From Erythroxylum novogranatense (lineage: Eukaryota; Streptophyta; Magnoliopsida; Malpighiales; Erythroxylaceae), in the NCBI GenBank assembly GCA_029891385.1, contig CM057224.1, positions 2,604,001 to 2,668,000 on the forward strand: a stretch of DNA of 64,000 nucleotides, written 5' to 3'. The translations under genes were made by a program, and so were the position numbers. Below the pieces are notes generated by a model. It worked only from the letters and a program-made list of their open reading frames with translations, did no database searches and was not told the origin of the DNA. Below are positions 46,469-57,781 of the stretch, piece by piece (the first letter of the stretch is position 1; every line of letters begins with the position of its first letter).

Positions 46469-48082
46469 ATGGGACAGTACGGCCAAGAACATGTTTCCAC
46501 GGCGGAGGAGCTCATGCAAGAGTTAAGAATCAAAGCCACGGAGCATCTCATCCGAGAAGAGTGGCAAGACTCCATCCAAGTCTACTCTCGGTTCATCAAA
46601 CTCTGCCAAGAACAGATCTCAAACACCCACCAACAAGATCAGATAACCAAGCTCCAAAAGTCCCTTTGCTTGGCTCTATCCAACCGCGCCGAATGTCTGT
46701 TCCGGCAGAGAGATTTGAGTTTGGGGCTCAGGGACTGTGACCAAGCATTGGAAATTGATAGTGCCCATGTCAAATCTCTTGTGTGTAAAGGTAAGATCTT
46801 GCTCAGCTTCAACAGATACTCTATGGCTTTGGACTGCTTCAAGGCAGCCCTTTTGGACCCACAAGAGAATGCGAACCTCGAAACTTTAAATGGGTATTTG
46901 GATAAGTGCAAAAAACTTGAGTTTCAGTCAAAGACTGGATATTTTGATCTCTCCGATTGGGTGCTAAGTGGGTTTCGCGGCAAACCACCGGAGATGGCTG
47001 AGTACATTGGGCCAGTGCAGATTAAAAGATCTGAGCTCAGTGGGAGAGGTCTATTTGCAATAAAGAACATCGATGCGGGGACTGTAATGTTGGTGACTAA
47101 AGCAATTGCCACTGAGAGAGGAATAGTATCAGCCGGAGGTCCCAGTGAGAATGCACAAATGGTCATGTGGAAGAACTTCGTTGACAAAGTTGTTGAATCT
47201 GCCATAAAGTGTAAAAGAATTCATCAGTTGATTAGTACGTTATCGGCAGGTGAAGATGGGGACAATCTCGAAGTGCCTGAAATTAGTCTCTTTAGACCCG
47301 AGGCAGAGTTGGGTTGCCAATCAAATGAGAAGCCTGATATGGTCAAGATTTTAAGCATATTGGACGTAAATTCACTAGTTGAGGATTCAGTTTCTGCTAA
47401 AGTTTTTGGAAAGAATAGTGATTATTATGGTATTGGTTTATGGGTTCTGGCTTCATTCATTAACCATTCATGTAAACCAAATGCCAGGCGCTTGCACGTA
47501 GGTGATCACGTAGTGGTTCATGCTTCAAGAGATATTAAGGCAGGTGAAGAGATCACATTTGCTTATTTTGATGTGTTTTGTCCTTTGGAGAAGCGAAAGG
47601 AAATGTCACTGACATGGGGATTTCAATGTGCTTGTAAGAGGTGCAAGTTTGAAGAGGAAGTTTGTTCAAAGCAGGATATGAAGGAGATTGAAATGTTGCT
47701 TGAAAGAGGGATAGACGCAGGTAGTGTGGTTTTCAGGCTTGAGGAAAGAATGAGAAGATGGACAGTGAGAGGAAACGAGAGGGGTTACTTGAGAGCATCA
47801 TTTTGGAATGCATATGGTGAAGCTTATGGCTCAGAGAAGCTGATAAGGAAGTGGCGAGGACGGATTCCAGCTACTGATGTGGTGGTGGATAGTGTTGTAG
47901 ATGTTAATGGAAGTGATGATAGGTTACTGAGGTTATTGAGGGAGGAGTTAAGCAGAGGTGGTGGCAATGTCGTGGACATGGAGAAAACAATGAAGCTGAG
48001 CAGAGGGATTTATGGGAAAGTGGTCAAGAAACAGGCAATGAGATCTCTTCTTGAGCTTGGCAGTCAAGAACAGATGCTATAA
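46469..48082 (+). CDS. TPR and SET domain protein (SMYD-like, putative methyltransferase)
   Basis: An intact intronless frame of 537 codons. Residues 10-155 form TPR helices (IKATEHLIREEWQDSIQVYSRFI, LALSNRAECLFRQRDLSLGLRDCDQALEID, VCKGKILLSFNRYSMALDCFKAALLD). Residues 180-372 hold the SET domain: the opening KRSELSGRGLFAIKNIDAG, the catalytic/SAM motif FINHSCKPNARR (330-341), and EEITFAYFDVFCPLEKR. A post-SET-like FQCACKRC (385-392) could bind zinc. No MYND finger is seen in the SET insertion. Plant members of this TPR-SET family are poorly characterised, so the substrate (histone or other protein) is unknown. The start is the first Met in frame and continues straight into the TPR. It is convergent with the RSA1-like gene downstream. 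Confidence 0.9.
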   Translation: MGQYGQEHVSTAEELMQELRIKATEHLIREEWQDSIQVYSRFIKLCQEQISNTHQQDQITKLQKSLCLALSNRAECLFRQRDLSLGLRDCDQALEIDSAHVKSLVCKGKILLSFNRYSMALDCFKAALLDPQENANLETLNGYLDKCKKLEFQSKTGYFDLSDWVLSGFRGKPPEMAEYIGPVQIKRSELSGRGLFAIKNIDAGTVMLVTKAIATERGIVSAGGPSENAQMVMWKNFVDKVVESAIKCKRIHQLISTLSAGEDGDNLEVPEISLFRPEAELGCQSNEKPDMVKILSILDVNSLVEDSVSAKVFGKNSDYYGIGLWVLASFINHSCKPNARRLHVGDHVVVHASRDIKAGEEITFAYFDVFCPLEKRKEMSLTWGFQCACKRCKFEEEVCSKQDMKEIEMLLERGIDAGSVVFRLEERMRRWTVRGNERGYLRASFWNAYGEAYGSEKLIRKWRGRIPATDVVVDSVVDVNGSDDRLLRLLREELSRGGGNVVDMEKTMKLSRGIYGKVVKKQAMRSLLELGSQEQML

Positions 48083-48840
48083 TAGCAACACCATTTTCAC
48101 AGTTCCAAGTTTTCACTTTACAGTCAGTTTTTCATGGACAGAAAGTTCTTGTTGTTCTCTCCCTTTTGAATACAAATTTTCACATAGACAGTATTCCACA
48201 ATTCAGTTAATGCTCACCTTTTTACATCGTTGTCCACAAAAAACTTGTGCAGATGTTAACAAGCCATGAAATTGGGGTTTTCACCTTTTTACATCGTTGT
48301 CCACAAACTCTAGTAATTAAACTTGTGCAGATGTTGACAAGCCATGAAACTGGGGTTCACCTTTTTACATCGTTGTCCACAAACTCTAGTAATTAAACTT
48401 GAGCAGATGTAGACAAGCCATGAAATTGGGGTTTTCACCTTTTTACATCGTTGTCCACAAAGAGAAAACCCCAATAAGTAGTTTCAATTTACTTAATATG
48501 ATACAAACTCTGGTAATTAAACTTGTGCAGATGTTGACAAGCCATGAAATTGCCAAGAAGCAGGCAATAAGGCCTCTGCTTGATTTATGCTGTTAGCAAT
48601 ACATTTCCGAGTTCAAAGTTCCAGTCTGTTTCCTGACAGAAACTTGTTTTTCTATCAACTCTCTTGAATAGAAGTTAAGTTCACAATGTAGCTACTTTTC
48701 ACATGTTTGTCTACAAGAGTTGAAAAAGAAAACACATTAACTAGTTTTAATTTACTAATAATTGTATTAATACTTCAGAACCAAAATTATTATTCCAATG
48801 AAAATTATGGCTGAAGGCTCCAAAAGCAACATTTCCAATC
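48083..48840 (+). other. 3' region between convergent genes, with a duplicated C-terminal coding piece
   Basis: 48083-48210 is 3' UTR-like. After the tandem repeats, 48550-48597 encodes AKKQAIRPLLDLCC plus stop, closely resembling the SET gene's own C-terminus VKKQAMRSLLELGS. The bases beyond (AGTTCCAGTCTGTTTCCTGACAGAAA) echo the SET gene 3' UTR. So a stretch of at least 100 bp spanning the CDS end has been duplicated downstream. Confidence 0.7.
48215..48552 (+). repeat. Four-unit tandem repeat, about 77 bp unit
   Basis: Units begin CACCTTTTTACATCGTTGTCC and end AGCCATGAAATTGGGGTT, starting near 48215, 48282, 48358 and 48436. The first unit lacks about 10 bases. The last has an insertion of some 40 bases and ends by running into the duplicated SET-gene 3' coding piece. 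Confidence 0.9.
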
Positions 48841-51800
48841 TCAAAGAGCAGTCATTCTCACAAGCTTGTTATAAAGAATGTGGTCATCCCGCCCAGTATT
48901 GCTCTCCAACAAAGCACTTTGCACAAGCTCCTGCCAGAGGACATATAACCATTGGGAAGTTGTGAATTATACCAAGATAAACAGTAGAACATGAAAAATA
49001 AGGAAAAAGAAAAAGAACTTCTAACCTTCACATCCCTGTGGGAAAGAAATTTCCCCAAGTTATGGATAATCAACCTCAGGTCTTCCACCTGAAAAGGCAA
49101 CAAAGAATCAGTTAGCATTGAGTCAGAATTATCAGGTAGAAAGCAGGCACTATAGCAAGGCAGCAGTCGCAGCACAAAAGTAAGCTGAAGAATAATATAT
49201 CTTACCCTAATGTATCCAGTTCTATTGCGATCAAAGAACCTGAAAGCCTGTTCAATAAATGAAAAACGATCAAAACTAAGTGCAATGAAAAGAATGTTTT
49301 AAAGAGTTAGTCTGAAGATACCTGCAATAGTTCCTTATCAACTACAGTCTCCTTCATGATGGAAGAAGCTTTCTTGCTTCCATCCACGCTAGCTCCCTGC
49401 TCTGTAGAAGTGGCATTAGATGTGGTCTTTGCCTCTGCATCTGTAACGTTACTTTTCTTCTTTTCCTCTTCACCAGCCTTATCTTTTGCATCGCTTAACA
49501 CTGGTTCATGCTCTGTAACCACACCGGTTGTCTGTTCCTCTTTGTTTATCTGTTTACAGGGTTACCAGATAAATAAAATAAAAAAGGAAAAGGCTATTGC
49601 AGGCATGTAAAGTAACTTGGTAAATTTGGAAAGATAATCCATCTTAGATTTACAATAAATCTCTCAGAAGATCTAACTAATTTCTAAAGAAAATTCTTGC
49701 CTCTTTAGAAATATCCTCCCCATGATCTTCCATTTCCTCGTATTCCTCCTCTGGGTCTTCCTCTGGGTCTTCCTCATCATCAGTCTTATCTTCCAGCTTT
49801 GTTTCATTAACATGAACAGCAGAAGCATCCTCTTTTCTTGCAGTTTCTTGATCCTCTGACTGATTTATGCTCAACATTTCAGAGCCAGCAGAAGTATTTT
49901 TCACAGGAAGCTCACTAGTCTTCGGGCGCTTTGCTGGTGATTTCTTATCTTCATCCTTCTCTTTGATTTCCTCCCGCTGCCTCTTACGTTGATTTCTCTT
50001 AGTTATGAATTTAATTCGAAGTTTCTGCAAATCATGCCCAAACAAGAAAACATTGCGGAAACGTTTGCCATCACTTAACCCCAATTGACAGTTCAGTTGA
50101 TTGTATTTATAAAAAAAAAGGTTGACAATAGGCAGCTAACCTGGAGATATGCCAAAATGCGAGAACCCATTTGATATTGAAGCATTTCATAAAACGATTC
50201 AGCAAATAAAGAAACCTGTAAAGATAAAGGTTTCAATTAAGTGCCAAAAAGAGGGCACCAAAGAAGGTAAGAGCAAAAATTTCAAACCTCAAAAGTTGTT
50301 TCTTCAACATCTTTATCTGAGTAGTCCAAGAGCGAGTCCAGTGAGAATGATGTTGAGCGCAACTGTTGTGGTTAAATAAAATAAATTATTAACTAAATAA
50401 ATAGCTTGTGCAGAGAATTTTTACTGGGGAAACAACATAGTGCTTGACAAGATAAACATACTTTATTTTCCTTGTTGCCCTTTGTCTGCAGAATAAGTCC
50501 AGGGTGTCTTGGAGCTTCATCAAGCCTTTTGTTTTCCTTTACTTCTTGGTTAGATTTGCTCTTGGACTCATCCTTTCCATTTTTCTCCTTTTTCTCATCC
50601 TTCAGTTTTCCATCATCCTTTGGTTTTTCTCTCTTGTCATTATGGTTATGCTTCCCGGAAGCCTTTCTGTCATCAGTCTTAGTCTCAATTTCAAGCCCCG
50701 AGCCACTGTCCCTACTAATATCCTTAGCAGCACTCTGATCTTCTTTAACATCACTGACTTCTATTTTATTTGAATTAGACACGCTATCCTTGTCCACAAT
50801 CAGAGAGGTTGACTCATTGTTATTCATCTCAGTCTCAGCAGTTTTAACACTGCCAGCAGTAGCAAGCTTTCTTTTGAGAACTCTCTTGACAATTTTCTTC
50901 TTTATGGTTGTTTTGGCATTAGAACCTTGACCAACTGCAGCACTACTGGCATTTGAATTCTCGTTTCCCTTATTTGCAGTAGTATCCATTTCTTTCTCAG
51001 GTTCCACCCGACTTTCTTCATTTTGAGTGGCTTTTTTCACTGGAACCTTTTTTACAATTTTTTTCCTCACAAACGTTTTAACCCCTGAAGGATCAGGTAG
51101 CAATTTACTTTGCTCACCCGGAATATCAGAAGGCCCACCTGTTTCTCCAACATCTTTATTATCTAAAGAGTCATTCTGTTTGCTGCCAGCACTTTCGGCA
51201 TCAGCTATCTTATTGGCAACCTTCTGCTTCACAATCCTTCTTACAATCTTCTTCTTTCCAGACTTCGAATTTTCAGCTGTCTGGGCACCGCAAGTTTCTC
51301 CTTGTTCCTTTGTTGCCTTCTTGGCTTCCTCATTTGTATCAATATCATCTTTAACCCCAAGTTTCTTTTCCTTCTTATCACCATTTTCTGAATTCACATT
51401 GCTCTTTATGTCATTTCCATCGTTCTCCTTTTTGTCAACACCAGAGGATTCTGAATCTTTGATTTTTTTGGACCTGTTTTCCCTCTTTGTTTCCTTAAAA
51501 GAGTCAGTTCCCCTATCTGATTAACAAAAACCCAATATCAATTGTATAGCCAAACATAAGAAAAAACTGTAATATCATGCTTGAAAACTGACTGATTTAC
51601 CTTTCTGATCTTCCTTCTTTTCTTTTAACTTCTGAGACAACATGCAAAATAGATTAGAAAGTTACTAAATTTAGGAAAGGGCATTACTAGCAGCCCAAGT
51701 CATCAAGAGATCTACCAGAAACTAATTGTAAGCGGGGCAAAAAAGCAAAATTATATGCATGAAGTCATGTGCATGACACACCTCTTTGAAGCCTAGTTGG

Positions 51801-54800
51801 GGCTCTCTCTCCATAACAGCCTTCTTGTGAGCAAGCCACTGTGCTCTCCAAGCGTCCAATGAAGGAAGACATTCAGATAAATCCGGAACAAATAGAACTG
51901 TAACTTCCTTATGGCTAAAGAAACCGTCCTTGTCAAATCTATCATAATGTATCTGCACATACCAATAGCAGTCTACACATATTAGCTATCTTAGTACAGG
52001 TCGACTAAACTTATTCATTCATTCAACAAATAAACATGAACAACACAAAATATGCATAGGATACATAAAAAGAAAAAACACAAAGAAAGGATCAATTATT
52101 TAGAAACATGTTTTTATGGTTTGGACTCCTATCCAGCATCCTCTGACTTGTAAGCTAATGGATTGGACATGATACAATTCAAAAACCAACAGAAAAAAAA
52201 AAGAACAAAAGAGTTTGTTCCAAAATGGAAATCATTTCCTGTAGGTGTTTAAAGTTCCAATAAGTAATGCAATTTGTACCAACAGATCTTACTATCCAAA
52301 AAAAGTAATGTGGCATCAAGTTACAAAAGCAGGACTTATGAAAAATATTTTACAATTTGTTTTCTAAAGAAACAAAAGAAAAGGAAATGTTCACTGTTCT
52401 AGTTTTAACACATATATTAGGTGGTGCAAGTTTTGGTTTCCATAACATTTACTATGTTCGCAATGACTAAAACAACTAAAACCTCAGTTGCTTGCTGGAG
52501 ATAAAGATGGCGCAAAAATGTTATACTATTACGATATTCTATTCTTGATCTGCAATCAGCCTGCACTAGTCACCACAACCAAAACAAATGGATTTGGTGT
52601 TCATCACACAAACATTAATATACCATCTGCAAACTAACTGCACATCCAGCTAAGAGATTCAATTCATTTCAAAGACAAGAAACAAGTAAAGCCTACCTCA
52701 AGAAAGCGATTCCAGGTACGGCAGTTTTGCAAATCAAGCTGAGTGACATCCTTGGCATATCTACATGCACATATTAGTTTAATTCACTAGAGAAGGCATA
52801 AATAAGCAATATGCTGACTTAAAGAACGATAGAAAATACACACCTAAGGGCTGTTTGAATTAAAGCAGAATCATCACTGGAGGGGTTACCACCATCAACA
52901 ACATCCCATGGACCACCAATAGCCATGAAACTGTGGTCTCTTTTTAGAAGAGCAAACCTTAGAACATTACAGATATGGGGTATGCGATCATCTGAGCTTT
53001 TGTCAGATAACAACTCTTCCAGAACATTTTTTCTAAGCCCACTCATTAAAATTATCTGAAATCAAGAAACAAAAATATTACACATTCACCAAGAAATAAC
53101 ATTAACCGCATGGCCACAATGTGAAGCATGCTGCAACAAAAGAAAGACAATAAGAAAAGAGTGGGCAACCACAGCACAAAATACGATGTATTATTTTGGT
53201 TTTGGTTTATAAATACATGTCCTATTCAGTTGTATATTCATGCTCCCCTAGCTTCAGAAATGATCCATCCAATCAAAAACTTTTTAAGCACCTTTAGATT
53301 CCACTTGGACATTCCAAATCACTATCTTTTACTCATGGGTAACGAAAGGATGAGAGTATATTGGGGGCTAATTGGTGCATTAACTATAAAAAGACAGAAC
53401 ACCCAGGTTTTTCGCCTTAGTGGTGATGATAAAATATCAATCCACAAGATTCAAATTTTGCTGAGTGCAAAGGGACGAGGGTCACTTGGCCCCAAATGGA
53501 TTCTTCTTGAGAAATAGGAACACAAGGACATGCTCAATTGTCAAGGAAAACTTTAAAAGCTTCAGAAATGAGCTGTAAACTGTGACAGAAACTAAACATG
53601 ATGCCTAGAAATGATTCGTAGTTGAAGCATCAGTTGACTTGAACTCTACATAGCTAAATAATAGAACCTTGAAGATGAACTCAAACTCCAAGCAGATATA
53701 AAAAAAATGAAGAAAACAACAACCACCCACTTTTGCATTCCAAATTGTTCTTCCATGAACTGATTCTCCAAGTTGTGTGTTCAAGAGTGTATTGGATGGT
53801 TCTTTCAGCTCTGCGATACTCTCACCCTCCAAAAAGTCATGCTCAAAGCTGTTCATTTCCACAATTATTGCCAAATTATCTAAGAAACTGGTCAGACTTA
53901 TGCATACAAAATTGAAAATACTCAATAACTGATAATTAACAGTTTACAAATATTGCAGCTACATGCCCGCAGGTTCATCAGCAAGCATTTAATGTCTATA
54001 TCGATAATGAAACAACTCATTGAAAAGAGTGAAAAAAATAATTAAAACTCCTAAAGCATGCAACTAATACAAGGAAAAGTAAATACCTAACCGGTGTATT
54101 GACCGAAAGATTAAGGCTCCCCTTTGGCCAGTTCACAACAACCTGAGAGAGAAAGTTCATCATTGATAGAGAAATGATCAAGGCATGATTCCCCCAAAAA
54201 GGAAAAGAAAAAGGAAAAGGAAAAGCTAAGCATAAACCTTGCAAAATTCTGGAGATATAAAGAGTCTGGGGTATCGCTTGTCTATTGACAAATAGTCTCG
54301 CTCTGTATCTACCAATCTGGATGTGTAGACCTACATTCAGAAAGCATTGAGTACCCAAATATAAATTAACCAACAACTTGGTACTGTAACTGGATGTAGA
54401 GATGTAGAGCAGAGAAAGCACAGAAACAAAAGTTATAATTCCTTAATCTTTCTTGCAAGTATTATTTCTGAATTTGGAAAGAAGCAACAGCGACAGTAGA
54501 CAACCACCCATCATCAACCCTAGAACATCTTATACTGTGAAATTCCATATCCAGTTCTCTTCGATCCAATCCAGAAAGTCTCAAGAGATAAGCATCATGG
54601 TCTCTGAATGATGCAAGCACATATCCCATTGAAACACAGAGAGGTAGAAGAATTTACAAGATGAAAGACCTTATACAAATGGGAATAGTCAAGTGAACCA
54701 ACAGGAAGATAATGACAACTTAATGGAAAGAAGAAATCAGATTGATTTCCCACCGAGACTAAGAGTCAAGAGAGCAAAGGAAAACTTTGGAAACAAGGTG

Positions 54801-57781
54801 AACACAGCTATTGGCAGATCAGGGGAAGATGCAAAGCAAAGGAGATCAGTGGAATGGTCAGTTGAATTTAAGAGACTGAAGCTATTTAAAGCATAATGCA
54901 AAGGGAAAAAGTTCGCATAGAAACAGGAACAGAAAGATTCAAAGTGCAGAGACTACGGCACCTTGAATTCTGAAACTGAACAAGAAAAAAGAACAGAATT
55001 TCGAGAGTTAAACATCATGGAATGACAAAGCTCTTGCACTGTTCTGCATTACCTTGCATACATATTCTCTCCTTTTTTCTTTAACAGGTGAATGACGCCT
55101 TCAGCATAACAGAACATCAAGTTAGTTGAGAGGCTACAAGAGATACATGAAGCTATATTTTGAATTTTAGCAGGGTGCAAAATGAAACATCAAGATCCAC
55201 CTATGTAAAGCTTCATGCATTGGGGAGTCTCGACGTGATAATTTCACATCCTTGATCAAAGACGAACCACGACGATCCCTTGAGTGTCTTAATGGAGTTC
55301 TTTCCCGCTTGCTTTCAATTTCACGTTTCCGTTCTCGTTCCCTATCCTCTCGTCGCTCCAAGAGGCGCTCCCTTCCACGTTTTCTTTCCCTTTCCCTTTC
55401 TCTTTCTCGTTCTCGTTCTCGTTCCCTTTCTCGATCTCGATCTCGATCTCGTTCTCGTTCTCGTTCACGTTCACGATCTTTCTCCCTCTCTCTATCCTTC
55501 TCCCTTTCACGTAGAATCTCTCTACGCCGTTCCTCCTCCCTTAGCTCGAACTCCCGAAGATAACCAGCTCTTTCGTCCCTACGCTCATCAATTCTTAAAT
55601 GACTACTACGGTAGTCTAACTCAAGAGATGTTCCATGAAGACCTTTTCCTGAGCCATAATCCCGACCAGGAGGCAAGCTAACTCCATAACCAGGATTTGA
55701 TTTACTTTGAGAGTACAAAAGATCATCCAAATTTCTCTGCGGACCTGCTCCTAATATAGATGGAGGATGTTGTCCACCATATGAAGAAGCACTAAGCATC
55801 GATGAACCGCGTATATCAGCATCAATTCTTCCTCCATAAGACATAGAATCCTGGGTGGGATGACGATTAGCAGCAGTTCTTGCTGCCAGATAATCAATTT
55901 GTCTGCCAGAAACACATGCTACTTAGTGCAACAAAAAATATATACCAACTAGCTCAGTTGTTCACAGACTGTCACCATTGTTGACAGGAGGAATTTTGGT
56001 ACAGAGAGGTCAATATCATCCTCTTCTTCAGTCAAAAGAATATATCTGTGACTAACAATCCTATCTGTGAAATGCATAAGGTCCATTTCAACACATCAAT
56101 CATATAGAAAATATTTGAACATAAAATTACCTGGTGCCTCCATCAAGAGAACCAGACTGGATTGACTGAGATTTCAAGAGCTGTTCTTGTCGTAGCAATG
56201 ATGTCTGATCAATACGCTCATACCTCTCAGGCTGTTAAGCACAGGTGATAAAACAACATTCAACATTATTATCCTAAGAGTAATACTCATGCTAGAGCAC
56301 ACTTTGTAATACAAATAAGTGCAAAATATTAAAACATAAAAGAAATTTCAATGAGGCCAAGAAATATAACCTGATGTTGGCGACCAAAACCAACAGAATC
56401 TGCATATCGTGCAGCTGGCTCACTTTGAATTTCTCGTCCCATATAAGAACTCGGTCTATCAACAAATTGTCGTCTTTCGATAGCTGGGTATTCAGTAATC
56501 TTCTCCACATATAATGGATCACTTTTGTGACTATATCCATGACTTGATGCTGTAACATAGTCACTAGATGTAAATTTTGGAGAATCAGTTACAGCTGAGG
56601 AGTAGCCACCACGTCCTTCTAAAGTCAGCGATGCACTCCCTTTGCCACTTATTGTAGTAACCTAAAGAATAAGATGTACATTGAAGCTTAGGAAGATTCC
56701 TAAAAATTAGTGAAAACTCATTAGAGTATTAGAATTCCAAGCAAGAAGAGTGTCATTGTTTGAATGGCATCATAAAAAGGTTGGAAGTTGAAAGCTTACA
56801 TATAAATTTCCACATATAAGATTCCAAAGGAAAAAAAAAATTGCCATGCATGCATCTTTACGGTTATTGTATCAAGCTTAACACCATGTGGGTTTTTCAT
56901 AAGCATCTTATGTTATGAAGCAAGAAGGAAGCAATTTTCAATAAAATTGCGGAGATTAGTAGAAAGTCTGATAAAAGAATAAGCAGAAGCTATGACATGA
57001 AAGAAAAATCATCAAAAGGAATTTTTTAAGCATTAGTATAAAAATCCCTGGCATTAGCATAAACATAAATCCATAAATCCATTCAACCAACCTGCTGACC
57101 ACCACTCATGGCAGCTGATCCATAGACAGATCCGTACTGGCCTCCATAATGTGCTGCTGAACTATGGACTCTATATCCACCAACATCACCTTCCTGAGAA
57201 CCACCCAAAATTGATGCATGCCTAGAACTAATGGAGTGTTGAGCACCACCATCCGTACCCCCCACAGAACCCCCAGAATAAGCAGCTCCAAGCTACAGTG
57301 GCAAATGAGAAGTTCTCAGCCATAAACTCAAAGAAAATGATATGTTTTTGCCAAACACCATGTCCTAATGCAATTGAAAGCACCCAACCACGGTTCAAAT
57401 ATACACCAAAAAGTGTTTGATTAAGAAAAAAGAAATTATTCCCGCCAATAACAGTCATAAAAAAATCCACCGCACATCCAACGCCCACGTATATCTAACA
57501 AAACCAGTCACTAACAAATTACGGCATAAGGGAAGAACGTTTACGAGATTATTCAGACCAAAGCAACACATAAAATAAATTATTAGGCTATCTGACGAGC
57601 CAATTTACAAATAGGTTAAATTACTCAAAGCCATAGATGTAATGCATAAAAATTGGCCAAAAAACAAGGAAAGCTGCAATCTTTTATCTCAACAACAGAA
57701 AGAACTTACATTTTGACCATACCCAGATTGCGCACCATACGTTTGCTGTCCATATGCATTACTCCCTCTAGAGGAATACAT
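48841..57781 (-). CDS. RSA1: CCAR1-like protein, SHORT ROOT IN SALT MEDIUM 1 (RSA1) type
   Basis: Twenty-one exons (minus): 57710-57781, 57092-57292, 56371-56661, 56131-56231, 55201-55902, 55053-55098, 54238-54330, 54087-54142, 53731-53848, 52844-53055, 52697-52760, 51782-51952, 51601-51631, 50462-51516, 50288-50362, 50141-50215, 49701-50024, 49322-49549, 49206-49247, 49026-49088, 48841-48930. They join in phase to about 1369 codons. Residues 1-190 are Gly/Ser/Tyr/Gln-rich; about 340-420 is an Arg-Glu/Arg-Asp repeat. About 456-710 is the CARP1/DBC1-type core (DKRYPRLFISPEFCK, TIWNAKVILMSGL, GPWDVVDGG, RTWNRFLE). About 720-1305 is Lys/Glu-rich, and the end has an EF-hand-like AFRFFDRNRTGYIRVEDLRLII. 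In Arabidopsis RSA1 is a nuclear calcium-responsive regulator of salt tolerance. One intron starts GC. Confidence 0.9.

Noticed and set aside
46639..47205. Minus-strand ORFs opposite the SET gene
   Set aside because: Antisense shadows of an intact intronless coding region.
53128..53517. 129-codon plus-strand ORF
   Set aside because: It lies wholly within an intron of the minus-strand RSA1-like gene and resembles no family I know.
55252..55681. Two plus-strand ORFs rich in Arg/Ser or Phe/Leu/Val
   Set aside because: They are antisense shadows of the Arg-Glu/Arg-Asp repeat exon; repeats lack stops on both strands.
39616..57781. A functional cluster linking APC2, SET and RSA1-like genes
   Set aside because: Known roles are unrelated and plants rarely cluster such genes; proximity alone is not evidence.
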